From Hemileia vastatrix (taxonomy: Eukaryota; Basidiomycota; Pucciniomycetes; Pucciniales; Zaghouaniaceae), in contig JASXTE010000007.1 of assembly GCA_030280995.1 (NCBI GenBank), positions 14,065,501 through 14,129,500 on the forward strand: a DNA stretch of 64,000 bases, given 5' to 3'. The translations under genes were made by a program, and so were the position numbers. This document shows, piece by piece, positions 44,701 to 57,998 of this stretch. The notes beneath the pieces were generated by a model. The model was not told where the DNA came from and ran no database searches. It saw nothing but the letters and a program-made list of their open reading frames with translations. Within the stretch, counting starts at the first letter, position 1, and each line of letters starts with the position of its first letter.

Positions 44701-47126
44701 ATCCTCTATGTCTTTCCTCTTCATTGGTGAATCAGGGTATGGTTTCTTTTTAAGACTAGCAGGAATATTATCCATATCACAGGTTAAACTAATTTTCATT
44801 TCATGATCTTTTACAAGGCCAAGTTCATTTGTACCATGTGCAAAAGCCATTGGAAAAGCTTTAATTAATTCCAAAATATTATCTTTCTCAGTTTCACTTA
44901 TCTGAGTGCCAAATGATGCTTTTTAAATTTCTGTTTCCAGAAGTTCCATCTCATTGGATTCTCTTCCTTTAGACGGGGAATTCGTTACTGACTCAATGTG
45001 TAAGACAGTGTTAAAAGAATTTATTTTAAATTTCCTTTTACCATTCATGCCAATTGTAAAATTGTTATTAGCAGGGTCTAATTTTACACCAAATTTAGTC
45101 AGAATATCATTTCCAATGATAAAACAGTTACTACAATTAGTATTATCCATTACTACAAAGTCACAAGTTACCCTTACATAACCATGTTGATGTTTAAAGA
45201 AAACAGCAGCTTTGTATTTACCAATGGGGTGTAGTACTGATCCAAAACCTCTCCAATTTTTATTCTGAAGTGGTTCAAGCTTAAACTTATATTCACTATC
45301 AATTTTCTGTAATGTATTAGTGGAAACAACTGAACCAGCAGCTCCTGTGTCCAATACTATATTATAATTTTCACCAGAAATGATAGCTGGAACCGTGATA
45401 GGTGTCATTCTAAATTTATCAGCTTGTATATCCTTAATGATTTCAGCATCCTCAAAATTCATTAAAGATTCATTTGAGTCCATATTTAATATTGGATTTT
45501 CAAAGATGGACAAATCATCTTCCAACATACAGACTTCATTTTCATCACTATATGAGATATTTCTGTCATAATCACTTGATTCTTTACTTTTTTCAGTTTC
45601 AGTTTCAGATTCACGTTGATTTTCAACAATATTTATGTTTTTCTCACATTTGTGACCTTTAACCCAAGGTTTGTTACACTTATAAAAAGTATTTGTTTCA
45701 TACTTTTTAGGTACTACAGGTGCAGTAGGTTTTTTCTGCTTCTCCTGAAGTGTTCTTGAATTCTGAGTTTTTACAGGTTCAACATTTTGCTTATAAGTGG
45801 AATACCTTGATTCATACTTATGGTTTAATAATATTTCATTGCAAATATTAATAAAGTCAGAATATTCAGTAACATTTAATGTTCTAGCTACAACAATGTC
45901 TCTGACAGATATAGGTAATTTGTATATTATCTTATCTTTCCATAAGTTAAAATCCATATGAGGCTCAATGGCTTTTAATATTTTGTTTAAATTCATTAAA
46001 AATACCATAGGTTTGTCACCATTCAACGGATTATACCTAGTCTTCTCATACAGTCTCTGCTGAGTAAGCCTGAATTTAGAACCTCCAAATTGTTTTTCAA
46101 TAAGTTGTTTCCATTCAGCCCAAGAGTAGTCTCTACCCTCACTTAAGACAGCTTCAAACCATAATAAAGCAACATCCTTAAATAAAGAAATTAATTTTGA
46201 TGTTATCTCTTCATCTGGTAACTTATATGATAATTTCAAGTTGTCAATTCTTTGAATAAAATGTTGCCAATCAGAGCTAGCTTCCCCATCATAAGTTGGG
46301 TACTGATCTATCTTAGGCCAGTTCTTCTGATTGGATTTTATCTCACTAATCTTAGGTAAATTCAACAACTCATTTACTTTTGATAAATGGTCTTGTATTT
46401 CTTCCTGCACGGATTTGTGACTTACATTTTCAGATTTGACACTACCACCAGATGGTTTTAATTGTGGTGGTACAGGGAAGGAATGAGATTCACTTTTGCC
46501 AATGAAAGGATTATTATTATATTGATTATACTTATTATTATCCTGGTTCATCAGTAGATTGGCTGTTTCAATCTCAACTTTAGTTAATCTTTGTAGCAAC
46601 TCAGAGACACTTTGATTTGTCTGGGAAAAAGATAACTTTGTTCTTGATTCAGTTTTTAATAAATGTGTTTCATATAATTTTTCTAACTCACAATATTTGT
46701 TTGAAAGGTCATTATATTTATTACTCAATGAATCATATTTAAGAGTTAGAGACAAATGTTCTTTCTCTAATTCTTTATTACGTGTTGCTAATTGAGAAAT
46801 GTTCAATGTCAAGGATGAAATTGTATCACTAGTGAGTTTAACTGTCTGTTCCTCACAATCAGTCATTCTATTCCACAATGCTGAAACAATTCTATGGACA
46901 GTTGGATTATTGTTAAAATATTCCATGTCCTCCTTTTCAATTCTCTCACTCTCCTGTGAACTTCTCATCTCACTAGTAGGTGGTTGCAACTGAGGATTAA
47001 CTGTATTATCATTGTATATAGTACTTTTATTATGGACAAAAGACAAGTCAGGTGTATTTACTCTAAAACCTAAATTTCTTAAATCCTCCTCTATTTTTTG
47101 TACAGATTTAACATCAATAGAATTAC

Positions 47127-47178
47127 CTATATTGTAATTATCAGTATTATGTCTAATCTGAGAGGGTAAGTTACTTAC
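47127..47178 (-). other. D candidate intron 2 (52 nt)
   Basis: GTAAGT, ACTGAT 15 nt before the end, ACAATATAG, exon 3 GTAATT. Remainder 1 on division by 3. H shows the same signals at 4892-4943. Confidence 0.7.
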
Positions 47179-47721
47179 CAAGGGATGGTTGCCAGTCCTG
47201 ATTTTTGGCGCTTTTTTCCCTTGTAAGGGTGAGCTGAGGAAGTCAGATGAGGGGGTGGATCCCTGTTGCAACTGTGGCTTGTCCACTGTTGGTGAAACCA
47301 GTCCCATTTCCATTTGTCTACCAGGATTTTCTCCTGGGAGTGAGTGGACCCTCCTTGGGTAGGGGGTTGCTGATTTGATTGACTGGGCTGGCCTCCCTTT
47401 AATTCTGCCATTGCCTGATTCATCTGCTGAAACCCTACCTTGCAATTGTTTTGCAACTGCTCTACTTCTTTGAACATGAGAGATTTTGATTCCTCCAACT
47501 TCAGAACCTGTTTGGCCAGGTGGGACAGTTGATCCTGAAGAGGAGGAGACGTCTTTTTGATAGTTACCTTTTTTAAGAGGGCGTCCTTTTCCTCTATACT
47601 CATGCTTTCTGGCTGGGGGTACTGTTGTCCCTCCATGGTGATGTCCTGGAAAGTTTTTGTTAGCTTTAGACCTGGTATTATAAGCAGGCTGTTCACTTAC
47701 ACTATCCTGGGGAGCACTCAT
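47179..47721 (-). CDS. D spliced accessory protein (two coding exons)
   Basis: Exon 1 is 47701-47721 (7 codons); intron 1 47646-47700; exon 2 47179-47645 in the +1 frame; stop TGG TAA at the exon junction. About 163 residues. The internal ATG at 47636 has strong initiation context (ACCATGG). Features: VTIKKTSPPLQDQLSHL block, coiled coil (KQVLKLEESKSLMFKEVEQL), VDKWKWDWFHQQW, HPYKGKKRQK, terminal PW. H has the same exon with about 92% identical residues. Splice donors GTAAGT, branch-like CTAAC and CTGAT, and acceptors TTTCCAG and ATATAG are all in place. Confidence 0.7.
47646..47700 (-). other. D candidate intron 1 (55 nt)
   Basis: GTAAGT, then GCTAAC 17 nt before the end, then TTTCCAG followed by GACATC. 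Remainder 1 on division by 3. Splicing links the gag-pol start codon to the accessory frame. Confidence 0.74.
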
Positions 47722-48231
47722 ATTGTTCAGAATGACAATATTTTACGTCTACAAAAGGAAAAAACTCTATGGAATTAGTAGACAAAAGATATTAGCAATT
47801 ATATCACTAATAAAAAAGCAATGGAGCTTACCCTGAATTTATATCTTTATTTATTTAAATAAAATGTAAGAAAAATTCAAAAAATCTGTTAAAAATATAA
47901 TAATAAGTTTAACTAGACCTCTATAAGGGTGAATAATTAGCTTACCAAGCTTTAGCCAAATACCAATTTAATTGGGTGTTATATTGGTGTCCAAATACCA
48001 AGTGAAATTGGGTTTATATTGGGTACAGTTACTACTGTAAATATCTAATTTTTATGATAAAAAATTAGTACAATTATTATAAGGGTTCTTTTCCGCAATC
48101 AATGAGTTATGATGACCCACTAATATGCAGCAGACCCAAATATTTGGTTAATTTTGAGTTGTAATAAGGTAAAAATCACGTCCCAAGGCTTATACTAAAT
48201 AATAAGTAAAATATAAGGAAAGACCCCCAAT
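47722..48231 (-). other. D leader with primer-binding site
   Basis: AT-rich leader of about 510 bp. TGGGGGTCTTTCC (48217-48229, minus strand) sits two bases from the LTR. It aligns with the leader of H. Confidence 0.65.
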
Positions 48232-49408
48232 TGTCAGTACAGTCTAGTATATAAGTATGATATAATAGTGTTATTTTATGGTCCTACTACTTATTAATAA
48301 ATGATTTAGTGATTAAACATCAGGGGAAGACTAATAGAATAGTTATACTCAAATAAAACTCACAATACTTGGATTTAAATGCGTGCTAGTGGTGGAAAAT
48401 AGAAGAATAAAATATAGTTATAGCTTATATAAAGATAATATCAATTTATAAGGGCTTTATAATATATTTCTGAATGCTAATAATTGTATTGTAGTGTTTG
48501 TTTGAAGTTTAGTAATTGAATGATGATAATAAACCGTCAAAATCCCCCCTTACTTATACCCAAATCCACTGGAGTGCACAGACCTTCAATCCAGATGATG
48601 TCACTGCTATCCCCGGCAATTACAGCACTGTGAGGGCCCATCACCTCCCCATGGCGTCCACTTCAAGCAGTTTCAACACCCAGACCTCCAGTAAGGACCC
48701 TCCATCACTATTAATAATAACACAGAGTCATACCATAAATAGAAAACCCAGATAAAAGCGGATACCATAAAGAAACAGGTAAAATAAATAATCAAAAAGA
48801 GATTTAATGAAACTAAAAGCATATAAAGGAAACAAATAAAATTTCCAAGCCCCCAATAACATCCCCAAGCATCCACATTAACCCAGAAACATCCTTCCAA
48901 CCCATAAATCCGTGAATAACCATCCAAGGAAGTAATTTTAGTTGTCCAAACTGGGTGTATGCGCCTGATATAGGTGTCTATGCTTCTGTAGGCGTTGTGA
49001 GTGCACTGATTTCGTCCATATGACCTAAAATAAGCAGAAAAACAAAGGTTATAGGCTATTAAGGGGCTAAAACCCACTTATATACCTAAATATACATAAT
49101 ATACTGCATATTTCACTGAATATGAGATTTATGTATACATATATGCTTATGTATGTCAATAATTACTTCATATCACTTAAGATAAGTATATTATGACTCC
49201 ATTAACACCTTAATAAGTATTATTAGGCAATGGATAAGCTATTTAAACTATTATAAATTATATAATAGAATAATAATTATATATATATATAGTAAAATAA
49301 TATATATTATTATTTTAACCTTATTTTTAAGATATAAGCTTAATTTTGTTAAGGTTATCTTATTTTAAGCATAAGAAATACTCAGTCCTAAGGATATTTA
49401 GGCTGACA
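48232..49408 (-). repeat. D right (5') LTR
   Basis: 1177 bp, same termini as the left copy. The second CATAT target copy follows at 49409, after which E gag resumes. Confidence 0.93.
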
Positions 49409-50656
49409 CATATCTAGTATTCTCATACAGTCTCTGCTGAGCTAACCTGAATTTTGAACCACAAAACTGATTCTCAATCAAGGATTTCCAATCATTCCAT
49501 GTATAATGATTGTTATCTAAAAGGACAGATTCATACCACATCAAGGCTACATTGGAAAATAAATAAATTAGCTTAGAAACAATTTCCTCATCAGGTAGTT
49601 TATAAGATCTCTTTAAATTATCAATTCTTTGGATAAAGTGTTGCCAATCAGAGGAAGAATCACCATCAAAGGTAGGATATTGGTCTAACTTAGGCCAATT
49701 TTTCTGACTACTGGGATGGTCCACTTTTTGGTTTGAATTATTCATTATTAATAATTCCTGAAGTTTAGCCAGGTGTTCAGAAATTTCATTATTTACAGAA
49801 ACAGCTGGTACATGACCATCACAAGATTTTTTGCTAGTAGCAAAAGATTTTACAGACTCATTGTCAGTTTGTTTAATGGTTGAAATATGAGGAAGAAAGG
49901 ATGAACTTTGTTCAGGTTTTTTCCCTTTATTTTTATGCAGCTTATTGACAGAAATCTCATTTAATTCATTATTGATGGTTAAGGTTGAGAAATTTTCCTG
50001 CAGGTCAGACACATAGTTTCTTATTCTTGGAATTTCAGACATCTGGTCATTTAATTTTGCAAGAGATAGAACACTTCTGTCCTCAGAAACTGAGTGTTTG
50101 GTACTTAGTGCATGGAAATCATTTTTTAGCTTTTTAAACTCATTTTGCAGAGATTTTATTTCATTTTTGAATGAATAATTTTCTACAATAAGGGGTTTCA
50201 ATTCACTCAAGGTCTTATGTAGACTGATATTTCTATCTGAGATATCTCTATGGTCACTTCTAATTTGCTTTTGCTGACTAAGAACAATATTCAAGGTTTC
50301 TTTGATTTTTAAATAAGCTGTATCTTGTACAGAAGAACTCACTTTACATTGCAAGTGTAAATTATTTAATCTATCATTTTCATGGATTAACACTTCTCTC
50401 ACATGTTTGTCTTTCACAACATTAAAATCAAGGGTATCTTTAAATATTTCCTCAGAAGTTTTTTCAATTAAGGTATAGATTTCAGGGGGAACAGAATCAT
50501 TTTTAATTGCAAGAGAAGGATTAATTAAAGAAGTAGAAGTTAAATGTAAAGGTTCATCAAATGACAATTTACTAATTACATCAATAGGGCTACTAGTTAC
50601 AGGAAGCTGTCTTTTAACAGGTTTAACTGTTCTTTCACCATGTTCAATAATATTAC

Positions 50657-50714
50657 CTGCAGAAGAAGATTTATTAGAAAACATACCCAAGTGACTATCA
50701 ACCAAATTACTTAC
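50657..50714 (-). other. E candidate intron 2 (58 nt)
   Basis: GTAAGT, TTCTAAT, a pyrimidine-rich stretch, TCTTCTGCAG, exon 3 GTAATATT. The most textbook-like of the eight introns. Remainder 1 on division by 3. Confidence 0.75.
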
Positions 50715-51392
50715 CATGGCAGAGGAGGAAACTTCCCCTGAGACTGAGTTTGGGATTGTGCTTGGGCCTTCTTTCTCCTGCCTTGTTGGTAGGGATGAGG
50801 AGGTGGATGGAAATCGGGTGTTCTGGATAGGCCAGGCTGATGATGAGGAGGGTGTTGCACATTCTGTTGGTAGTGACGCATTAGATAATCCCATTTCCAT
50901 TGCTCTACATCCATAGTATTTGTATTTTGGATGGTTGAGCTGGGTGGCTGTGAAGGTTGAGCCTGAAACTGAGGCTGATTGGGAGGCAACTGAGGAGGGG
51001 CCTGGGCCTGAATCTGGTTCCTGAGTTCTTGAACCTGATCCCACAAGGTGTCTACCTTTGCTTTGTACGTCATATTTTCTGTCTTCAACTCTTTTATATG
51101 ACTGGATAGGTTGCTGATTTGTTGTGGCAGAGGAAGCTTTTTTATTTTGAAGCCTTTTGGAAGACCTTCTTGAGGCACTAGAGGCTTTACTTCCTTCTGT
51201 GGTACTGGGGGAAGGGGGTTTGGTTTGTTTACATTTCCTGTCATTTCCACATCCTGCAGTATGTGAATTCTTTGTGTTAGCATAAGATTTTTTATGTCCA
51301 ACTTTTGAAGAACTTACAGTGTCAGCATCATAGTCAATTTCAATTTCATCCACTTGCATGTTATCCATTTTTTCAGCCAAATTGTTGGACAT
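50715..51392 (-). CDS. E spliced accessory protein (two coding exons)
   Basis: Exon 1 is 51318-51392 (25 codons); intron 1 51254-51317; exon 2 50715-51253 in the +1 frame; stop TGG TAA at the exon junction. About 205 residues, the longest of the set owing to a Gln/Pro-rich linker. Conserved parts: LPKGFKIKKLPLPQQI, coiled coil ISNLSSHIKELKTEN, DVEQWKWDYLMRHY, HPYQQGRRKK, terminal PW. It resembles the B protein most (shared DVEM start and FKIKK block). E's Gag-Pol is dead, but these exons and signals are intact. Confidence 0.7.
51254..51317 (-). other. E candidate intron 1 (64 nt)
   Basis: GTAAGT, GCTAAC about 26 nt before the end, ATACTGCAG followed by GATGTG. Remainder 1 on division by 3. 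Confidence 0.74.
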
Positions 51393-52081
51393 ACTAGTGG
51401 GAAGATTTCAATTTACTTCTTATTTTTTTAAAAAAAATAATAAAAGTTAGTTAATAATTGCTCCAAATAATAAAAAAAAATTTATTAATTAAATTATAGA
51501 AAAAAAATTTTCAATATAAAGTAATAATTATAAAAAATTAATTTTTAAAAAAAATGGATTGCAAGGTTAAATTGGGAATAAACAATCAAGTTAATCCAAC
51601 CAATTAATTACCAATATTAAATATGGCAATATATTTGGCACTAAGCACAAAGTACTTTTAAGTCAACCAAAATTAACAATAATTAATAATAATAAAAAAT
51701 TAAATTAATAATTCAATTTGTATTAATAAAAAATGTTAATTCTTCTAGGACTAAGAGGATTTAACACTCTATAATGGTCAACTAGGAAAAAAAATTTTAA
51801 TAATTGAACACTTACACTCAGTGAATCAGAAATTAAGCCACAATCACTGTTATTGCAGTAAAAATATAGTAATATGAGTGAGAGGTGCAAAGGTGAACTT
51901 ACTATAGTGATCAAAAAATCACTTCAAAATAACATAAGAATTAATATAATATAAAACTAAGAAATCGAACCCAAGTTCGAAACACAGTCGGGGCAAAAGT
52001 TTTGTTTTTGCTAGGTGGTCTGTGCGTTTTGTCGTTCGTCGCCAGGCTCGATCGTCGTCATCGTTTGGAAAGGCCCCCAGT
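51393..52081 (-). other. E leader with primer-binding site
   Basis: AT-rich leader. TGGGGGCCTTTCC (52067-52079, minus strand) is two bases from the LTR. A block around 51740-51870 is shared with I (30300-30400) and partly with B. A GGGTTCGATTTC stretch (minus strand, near 51965-51980) resembles a tRNA T-arm. Confidence 0.65.
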
Positions 52082-53207
52082 TGTCGGTCAGTCGTCTAGA
52101 AGAAGGTAAGGAAAAGAGGAGAAAAGGAGGAGGACAATGAAAAAATAAAAGAAATAAACTACAATAGAATATTTAATTTATTTAAAAGGAAAACAACGGC
52201 GAGTAACTTGAGAGATGACAAAAACTTAGGATTTATTAATAATAATATTATTTAATGTAAGGGTTCTGAGCGGCAAACACTTTTAATTACTATCAGACTT
52301 AAAGCAACCTTTAAATTGTTATATAGAATTTTAATTAGAATTGTATTACTAATAAAAAAATATAAACGTAGTAAAATAGTATTTAATTTGTGGAGTGTAT
52401 AATAAGTGATGAGGCTACAGGGGATTATCCAAGGCCCTTTTATAAGCAATGGGTCCTCTGAGGCGCCACTATATTTGTAAATACAATGATTAGAATAGAA
52501 TAAAACAAATATATCAAAGAGGAAATGAAACATAACAATGTAGAGAAAAATATGAAACAAATAATTAAAACCCCAATTAAGAATCCAATTTTTCCGCCAT
52601 TAATTCCCAAATCAGTAAGTAAAAATAGTGAATAACTAAACAAGATTGGAACATAGGAACTATGAGAAAAATAATTCCAAACAGATGGTACAGTCTGATT
52701 TAAGGATATTTTAAGTGAAACAAAAAAATACTTTGACGCAACAAAACATGTAATTAATCTCAATTTAGTATAAATTAATTAATTGGTTTTTCCTGACACA
52801 ATTAAGGGTCAAAAGAAGCGTCATTAATTATTGTTTAGTATTATATGAAAAGGTGTTATTTAATATATAAATTTAAATAATTAATTTACATATATTATAA
52901 GTCAATTTTACACTTATAATTATAATATATGTTTTTTAATTAATTAAATATAAATTTATAATTATTAAATAACATAAAAATGCGCCATTATTTGTAGAAT
53001 ATATTATATTATGTTCAATTTAACTGTATATAAAAATTTATATAACCAATAAAATTAATATAACACTTGTATATAATAAAATACTTATATAATTTTATTA
53101 TGCAATAAAATATTAATTTATATTCATTAAATACAATTCTTACCCACTCTTTCAGGTTTTATAAGTTACATATCATTTACTGGACTCCTGGAATAGCCTG
53201 GCTGACA
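52082..53207 (-). repeat. E right (5') LTR
   Basis: 1126 bp, matching 35222-36347. It is followed by the second CTAAT target copy (53208-53212) and then the rest of solo LTR F. Confidence 0.93.
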
Positions 53208-53212
53208 CTAAT

Positions 53213-54074
53213 CCTGACATTTGACTATGTGAAATTCCCATCCAAAAATAACCAAAATTGACTGAGAAACCACCCAAAAACTTAAAAAAGAGCGTGAGAT
53301 GTGGGGTAACTACATGCAGTCCTTGGCAGGCACTTGCATGGGTAAATCCTTGACTAAAATTAGGCTAATTTAAGTGTGGTGATGAAATAAGGTGCCAAGA
53401 GTGAGGTTATTAATGAAATTAGTGCATATAAACAAGGTCAATGCATTATTAATTAAGCTAGGACACTAAATAAGCGCCTGTCGCCTATTTTAGTGTGTTT
53501 CCCCACAGTGGGCGTAGAATGTGGGGTAATTATAGTGTGAAAAATCTAACTTTGCTAAAAATGAAGCTATTCACACGGGAAAAAAGCAGGCAGTATGTAG
53601 CCAGTACACAGAAGCCATTTCTGGCATAAAAAACACCAAATTTTAAAAGTGTTATTTTTATGAAGTTAAATAGCCAAATCAATAGTTCTAAATGAGCCCA
53701 ATTGATCTGTCAAAGCGCAATTTTGATATTCTCAATTTTATAGCGCATATAGTCAACTTTTAAGTGAAATAAAGCGCATTTCTTGTTTTTTGTGTAAAAC
53801 AATGAATATAACAGCTTTAATTATGTAGCCTTATACTTAAGGTTCTTAAGATTACCCTAACATATTCCAACTTATTATTAAGTACATAAGACTTATAAAA
53901 GGTGGATATATGCGGGTATATAAGGTGTTATAATGGCATTATTTTGTGTATTATCATAATTTTACTTATGTATACTGTTTGTGTACTCTTATTTATTGTT
54001 CCCATGTATAGTTCATGTGTTTAACATAACTTATAAGCACTTTTTATTCAGTCCTGGGGATATACAGGCTGACA
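53213..54074 (-). repeat. Solo LTR F (C family), right segment
   Basis: Follows the C LTR from CCTGACATTTGACTATGTG to GATATACAGGCTGACA, with a short deletion near 53820 relative to C. The AAGTT target copy follows at 54075. Confidence 0.9.
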
Positions 54075-54079
54075 AAGTT

Positions 54080-57000
54080 GGTAAGCCCTCTGCCCCTGTT
54101 GCACCTAAAAAATATGAAACAAACACTTTCTTTAAATGAAGAAAGCCTTGGCAGAAAGGCCAAGTTTTTGACAAGAAAATAATCCTTTTTGAACAAACAG
54201 AGGAGCCAAAGGATGACACAGTTGGACTAGATGATACTTTATGTGATTGTGCCAGAAACATTTCTTATGAGTCTAACCATGAAATATTGATACTGGCAGA
54301 AGATATTCAATATTTTAATAATTTTTACAATGATAAAAGTGATTTTTCCAAAGTTGAAGATGCTGAAATTATAAAAAATCTTGAGGACACCTCAATTATT
54401 ATTACCCCTCTCAAGGCACCAGTCTTAAATAATGGAAATAACAATGAGGTTGTTTTGGATTCTGGTGCTGGAAGAAGTTTTGTATCTGAAAAAGCACTTT
54501 CTTCAGTGGACCAAAATTATAAATCAAAACTTATGCCTATCATTTCTGAGAATTGGAGAGGTTATGGCTCTGTTTTGTCCCCCATTGGTAAATACAAAGC
54601 CACAGTATTTTTCAAATATAACCATGGTTTTGTAAGAGCTATATGTGATTTTTTTATCATGAAAAATGACAAATTGTGCAGTTGGTTCATTGTGGTAAAT
54701 GATATTTTAACCAAGTATGGCATTAAATTGGATCCTCCAAACCAATGCATCACAATGGGAAAAAACGGATAGGGAAATTTTTAAATTTCCTCCCCAAAAA
54801 ATTTATTAACACCAGGATTGAACACATATCATTCTGTAGTTCAATATAAAGGAATATCTACAAAAAAATTGCCTGCCCTTGTGTCTGAAGTTTACAATGC
54901 TTCTTTTAGAGAACAACTTTCTGGTGAGGATAAAGATTCCATCATTAAATTAATAAAATCTTTTCCTATGGCCTTTGCTCATGGGTCATGTGAATTAGGA
55001 TTGGTAAAAGAAGAAATGAAGCTTTCATTATACTTTCCATTGACAGAAATACCACCTAGTTTAAAGAAGAAGGCTTATCCTGCTTCTCCCACAAAGAGAA
55101 AAGATATTGAAGGAAATATCTCTACCCTTTTAAAAATTAATATTATTGAAAATGTAGTTGAAACACCTGAACATTGTGTTAACTCACCTGTCCTAATTTC
55201 TTATGAGAAAGATAAATACAGTTTAAGTGGTGATTATAGAGCATTGAACACTTATACTGTTTATTATATTTATCCTTTACCCAGAATTAGCTCTATACAT
55301 GCTACCCTACAAGGTGCAAAATATATCAGCTGTTTGGATGGTAACAAGGGATATCATCAGTTACCTGTTGAGAAGAATTCCCAGAATTTTCTGATCATTG
55401 CTACTCATATGGGTATTTATAAGTATTTTAGGATACCATTTGGCCCTAACAATGCCCCTTCAGTTTTTAAAAAATTTATGGATAACACATTCCATCAAGA
55501 AATTATTGAAGGATGGCTGATGGTTTATATTGTTGATATCATCATATTCTCAAAAATATTTGAGGACCATCTTAACCACCTGTGTAAAGTGTTCCATAAG
55601 ATGGATGAGATAAATATGAAACTTTCTTTGAAGAAATGCAAACTTGGTTTTCATTCCTTAAAAGTGCTTGGTCATGTTGTCCCAGGTTTACATATATGTG
55701 TTGATTAAAACAAAGTGGCATCCATACAACAGGTGAAGGCTTCTACCACAGTTAGAGAGCTCCAGAGTTTTTTGGGAATGTGTGGATACTATAGACAGTA
55801 TATTAAAAATTACCAATTCATAGAATTACCCCTAACCCAACTGACTAGGAAAGAAGTTGCTTTTGTCTGGAATAGTGAAAGACAAAGAGCTTCTGAGACT
55901 ATGAAACATTTTTTAATGCCAGTACCAATTCTTGCTTTACCTGACTTTAATCAACCATTTGTTTTATAGACTGATGCCAGTTTTATTGGTCTTGGTTCTG
56001 CCCTCCATCAAAAACAAGTGATTAATGGTATAGTATCAAAATTATTAATTTCTTATATTTCAAGAACCTTGAGAAATAGTGAATTGAAATATGGTGCCAC
56101 TCAACAAGAGTTTTTGGCAGTAGTGAAGGCTCTGGAGAGACTAAATAATTATCTGTATGACCGGAAATTTGAACTTTTTACTGACTTCAGTGCATTGAAA
56201 TCTCTCTTGAACTTAAAGACACCTAACAGACACATGTGTAGATGGAAGTTGGCTGTTCAGGAATACAGAGGAAGGATGAAAACAATACATAGGGCTGGTG
56301 TATTTCACTCAAATGTGGATATGTTATCAAGGTTACCTTTTCCAAATGATGACTCTAATCCTGCATAAGATCCTGAGGATGAAATAGCTCACATTCATGG
56401 GATATATGTGGTTGATATGGAGGAAGAGCTACTACAGCTTATTCTCGATTCATATGATAAAGTCACCAATTAAAAAAATCTGTGTACTATATTAAATGAT
56501 CCAACAAATGCTTCAATACAAGAATTAATTAAAACCCTCACACCAAAGTACCAGATTGCTTTGGAAAAAGGTAAATTTTCAATTGATGAAGGCTACCTCT
56601 ATTATAGAGGAAACTTGAGTAATTTTATTTTTAATTCTCCTTCTATGAAAGAAATTATCTTGAAAATTTTTCATGTTGACATACTGGCAGGAAATTTTGA
56701 TCTTTAAAAAACAATGATTAGAATTGAGAACACTTCTTGGTGGGCTAATATGTCTGAAGACTCCAAACTAAATGTTGAATCCTGTGATTCTTGCCAAAAA
56801 TCAAAAAGATTAATTGGAAAAGGTGCTGGTTGATGAAAAATATTGAATCTCCAGATGCACCATGGTAAACTATAAACATGGACTTTGTAACAGAATTTCC
56901 CATTTCAGGGAGAGACAGTTATAACTCCTTCTGGGTTATTGTGGACAGATTTACAAAAATGTGTAAATTCATCCCCGCTCACAAAAATGATTCCACTAAA

Positions 57001-57965
57001 GAATCAGCCTTCTTGTGGTGGTCTCAAATGTTTAATACTGCTGGTTTCACAAAGGCCATAATGTTTGACAGAGACTTTAAATTTACCTCAAATTTTTGGA
57101 TGTCTCTGATGGATGTTTGTGGTTGTGATATGAAGCTTTCTTCTGCCCATCACCCCCAGACTAATGGATTAGCTGAAAGAATGATTCAGACCTTAGAGGA
57201 CATGATAAGAAGGTATTGCACCTTTGGCCTTGAGTACAAAGACAATGGCAGGATCACTCATGATTGGGTCACCTTACTTCCTGGTTTAGAATTTGCTTAT
57301 AATAGCACTGTTCATTCTGTTACTCAAAGAAAGCCTTTTGAGCTCTGGCTTGGATATGTTCCAAATACTCCTGCCCAAATTATCAATAATATAATACCTA
57401 AATTGGATTTACATCCTGGTGTAAGATCTTTTCTTCAAATGCAACAACTTTGCAGAAGTTATGCTTAAAAATGTATTGAAAAATCTTTTGAATATGAGAA
57501 GAAGAGGTGGGACAAATCTCTTAAAGAATACACTTTTGAGAAGGGTGATGAAGTACTGATTATCACAGGCCACTTCAATTTACAAGGTAATAACAAATTA
57601 AAAGACCCATTTGTAGGTCTATTTGTTGTCAGAAGAATGGTTGGTGATAATGCAGTTGAAGTTATCCTGTATTCTCCATATGACAGGAAACATCCTGTTT
57701 TCCAATATCTCTTTTGAAACCTTACACATCCAATAGTGATTTATTTCCCAAAAGGAGGGGAAGACCAAAGAAAACCCCTAATGAAATCACTGAAACAGCA
57801 GAAATTGATTAAATTCTAAATGACAGAATTATCACTGCTGAAAAAGGTACAGAATACTTATTGAGATTCAAGAATAAATCTTCTGAATATGATTCTTGGA
57901 TTCCTGAGAAAGAGATATCTAACCTTCCTGCTCTACTAAAGAAATATAAAAAGAGAAAATCTTAG
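54080..57965 (+). pseudogene. G pol and gag end, heavily decayed
   Basis: From GKPSAPVAPKK it follows B through a ruined zinc knuckle (Cys replaced by Phe, and a stop), protease with VVLDSGAGRSFVS, RT in which the YIDD centre reads YIVD (55530 region), RNase H, integrase core (SDRD changed to FDRDFKF) and chromodomain, ending TAG at 57963-57965. At least ten stops or frameshifts are visible (for example 54772, 55708, 55969, 56368, 56463, 56706, 57468). Enzyme activity is excluded. It is far more decayed than the elements nested inside it. Confidence 0.85.
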
Positions 57966-57998
57966 CATTTTTATTTTTATTTTTGTAGAGTGAGGGAG

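Larger units (their letters stand above)
41856..47721 (-). pseudogene. D gag-pol, inactivated at about five sites
   Basis: ATG at 47721. Gag N-terminus with long coiled coil (LEKEHLSLTLKYDSLSNKY), gag core NWPKIDQYPTYDGEAS, knuckle with the first Cys changed to Phe (TFYKCNKPWVKGHKC), protease LDTGAAGSVVS, RT YIDD, RNase H, integrase and chromodomain. Lesions: TAA at 44923-44925 after the protease; a one-base loss near 44012 in RT; TAA at 43376-43378; TAA at 42635-42637 in the integrase GLAE motif; and a frameshift near 41970 in the chromodomain. The first 932 codons (Gag-protease) are intact, and the accessory exons overlap 47127-47721. Confidence 0.88.
40564..49408 (-). mobile_element. Element D: Ty3/gypsy chromovirus
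   Basis: A minus-strand element of about 8.85 kb with LTRs of 1175 and 1177 bp and target duplication CATAT (40559-40563, 49409-49413) inside gag of E. The LTRs differ at roughly fifteen sites by my reading. H (2510-7175) is a close relative. Gag-pol has about five lesions. Confidence 0.93.
49409..51392 (-). pseudogene. E gag-pol, N-terminal part (gag)
   Basis: From ATG 51392 the frame is open to the D insertion: polar N-terminus (read through both candidate introns), coiled coil (NSFKNEIK-like heptads around 50150), gag core NWPKLDQYPTFDGDSS, ending at YENTRYV. With D removed it continues in frame at 40563 (SSSVEKPIVFLMK). This half has no lesion apart from the insertion. Confidence 0.88.
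35222..53207 (-). mobile_element. Element E: Ty3/gypsy chromovirus
   Basis: A minus-strand element with 1126-bp LTRs (35222-36347 and 52082-53207) differing at about a dozen sites, and target duplication CTAAT (35217-35221, 53208-53212) inside solo LTR F. Its gag is split by D at the CATAT duplication. Gag-pol carries several disabling changes, but the accessory exons and splice sites are intact. Confidence 0.93.
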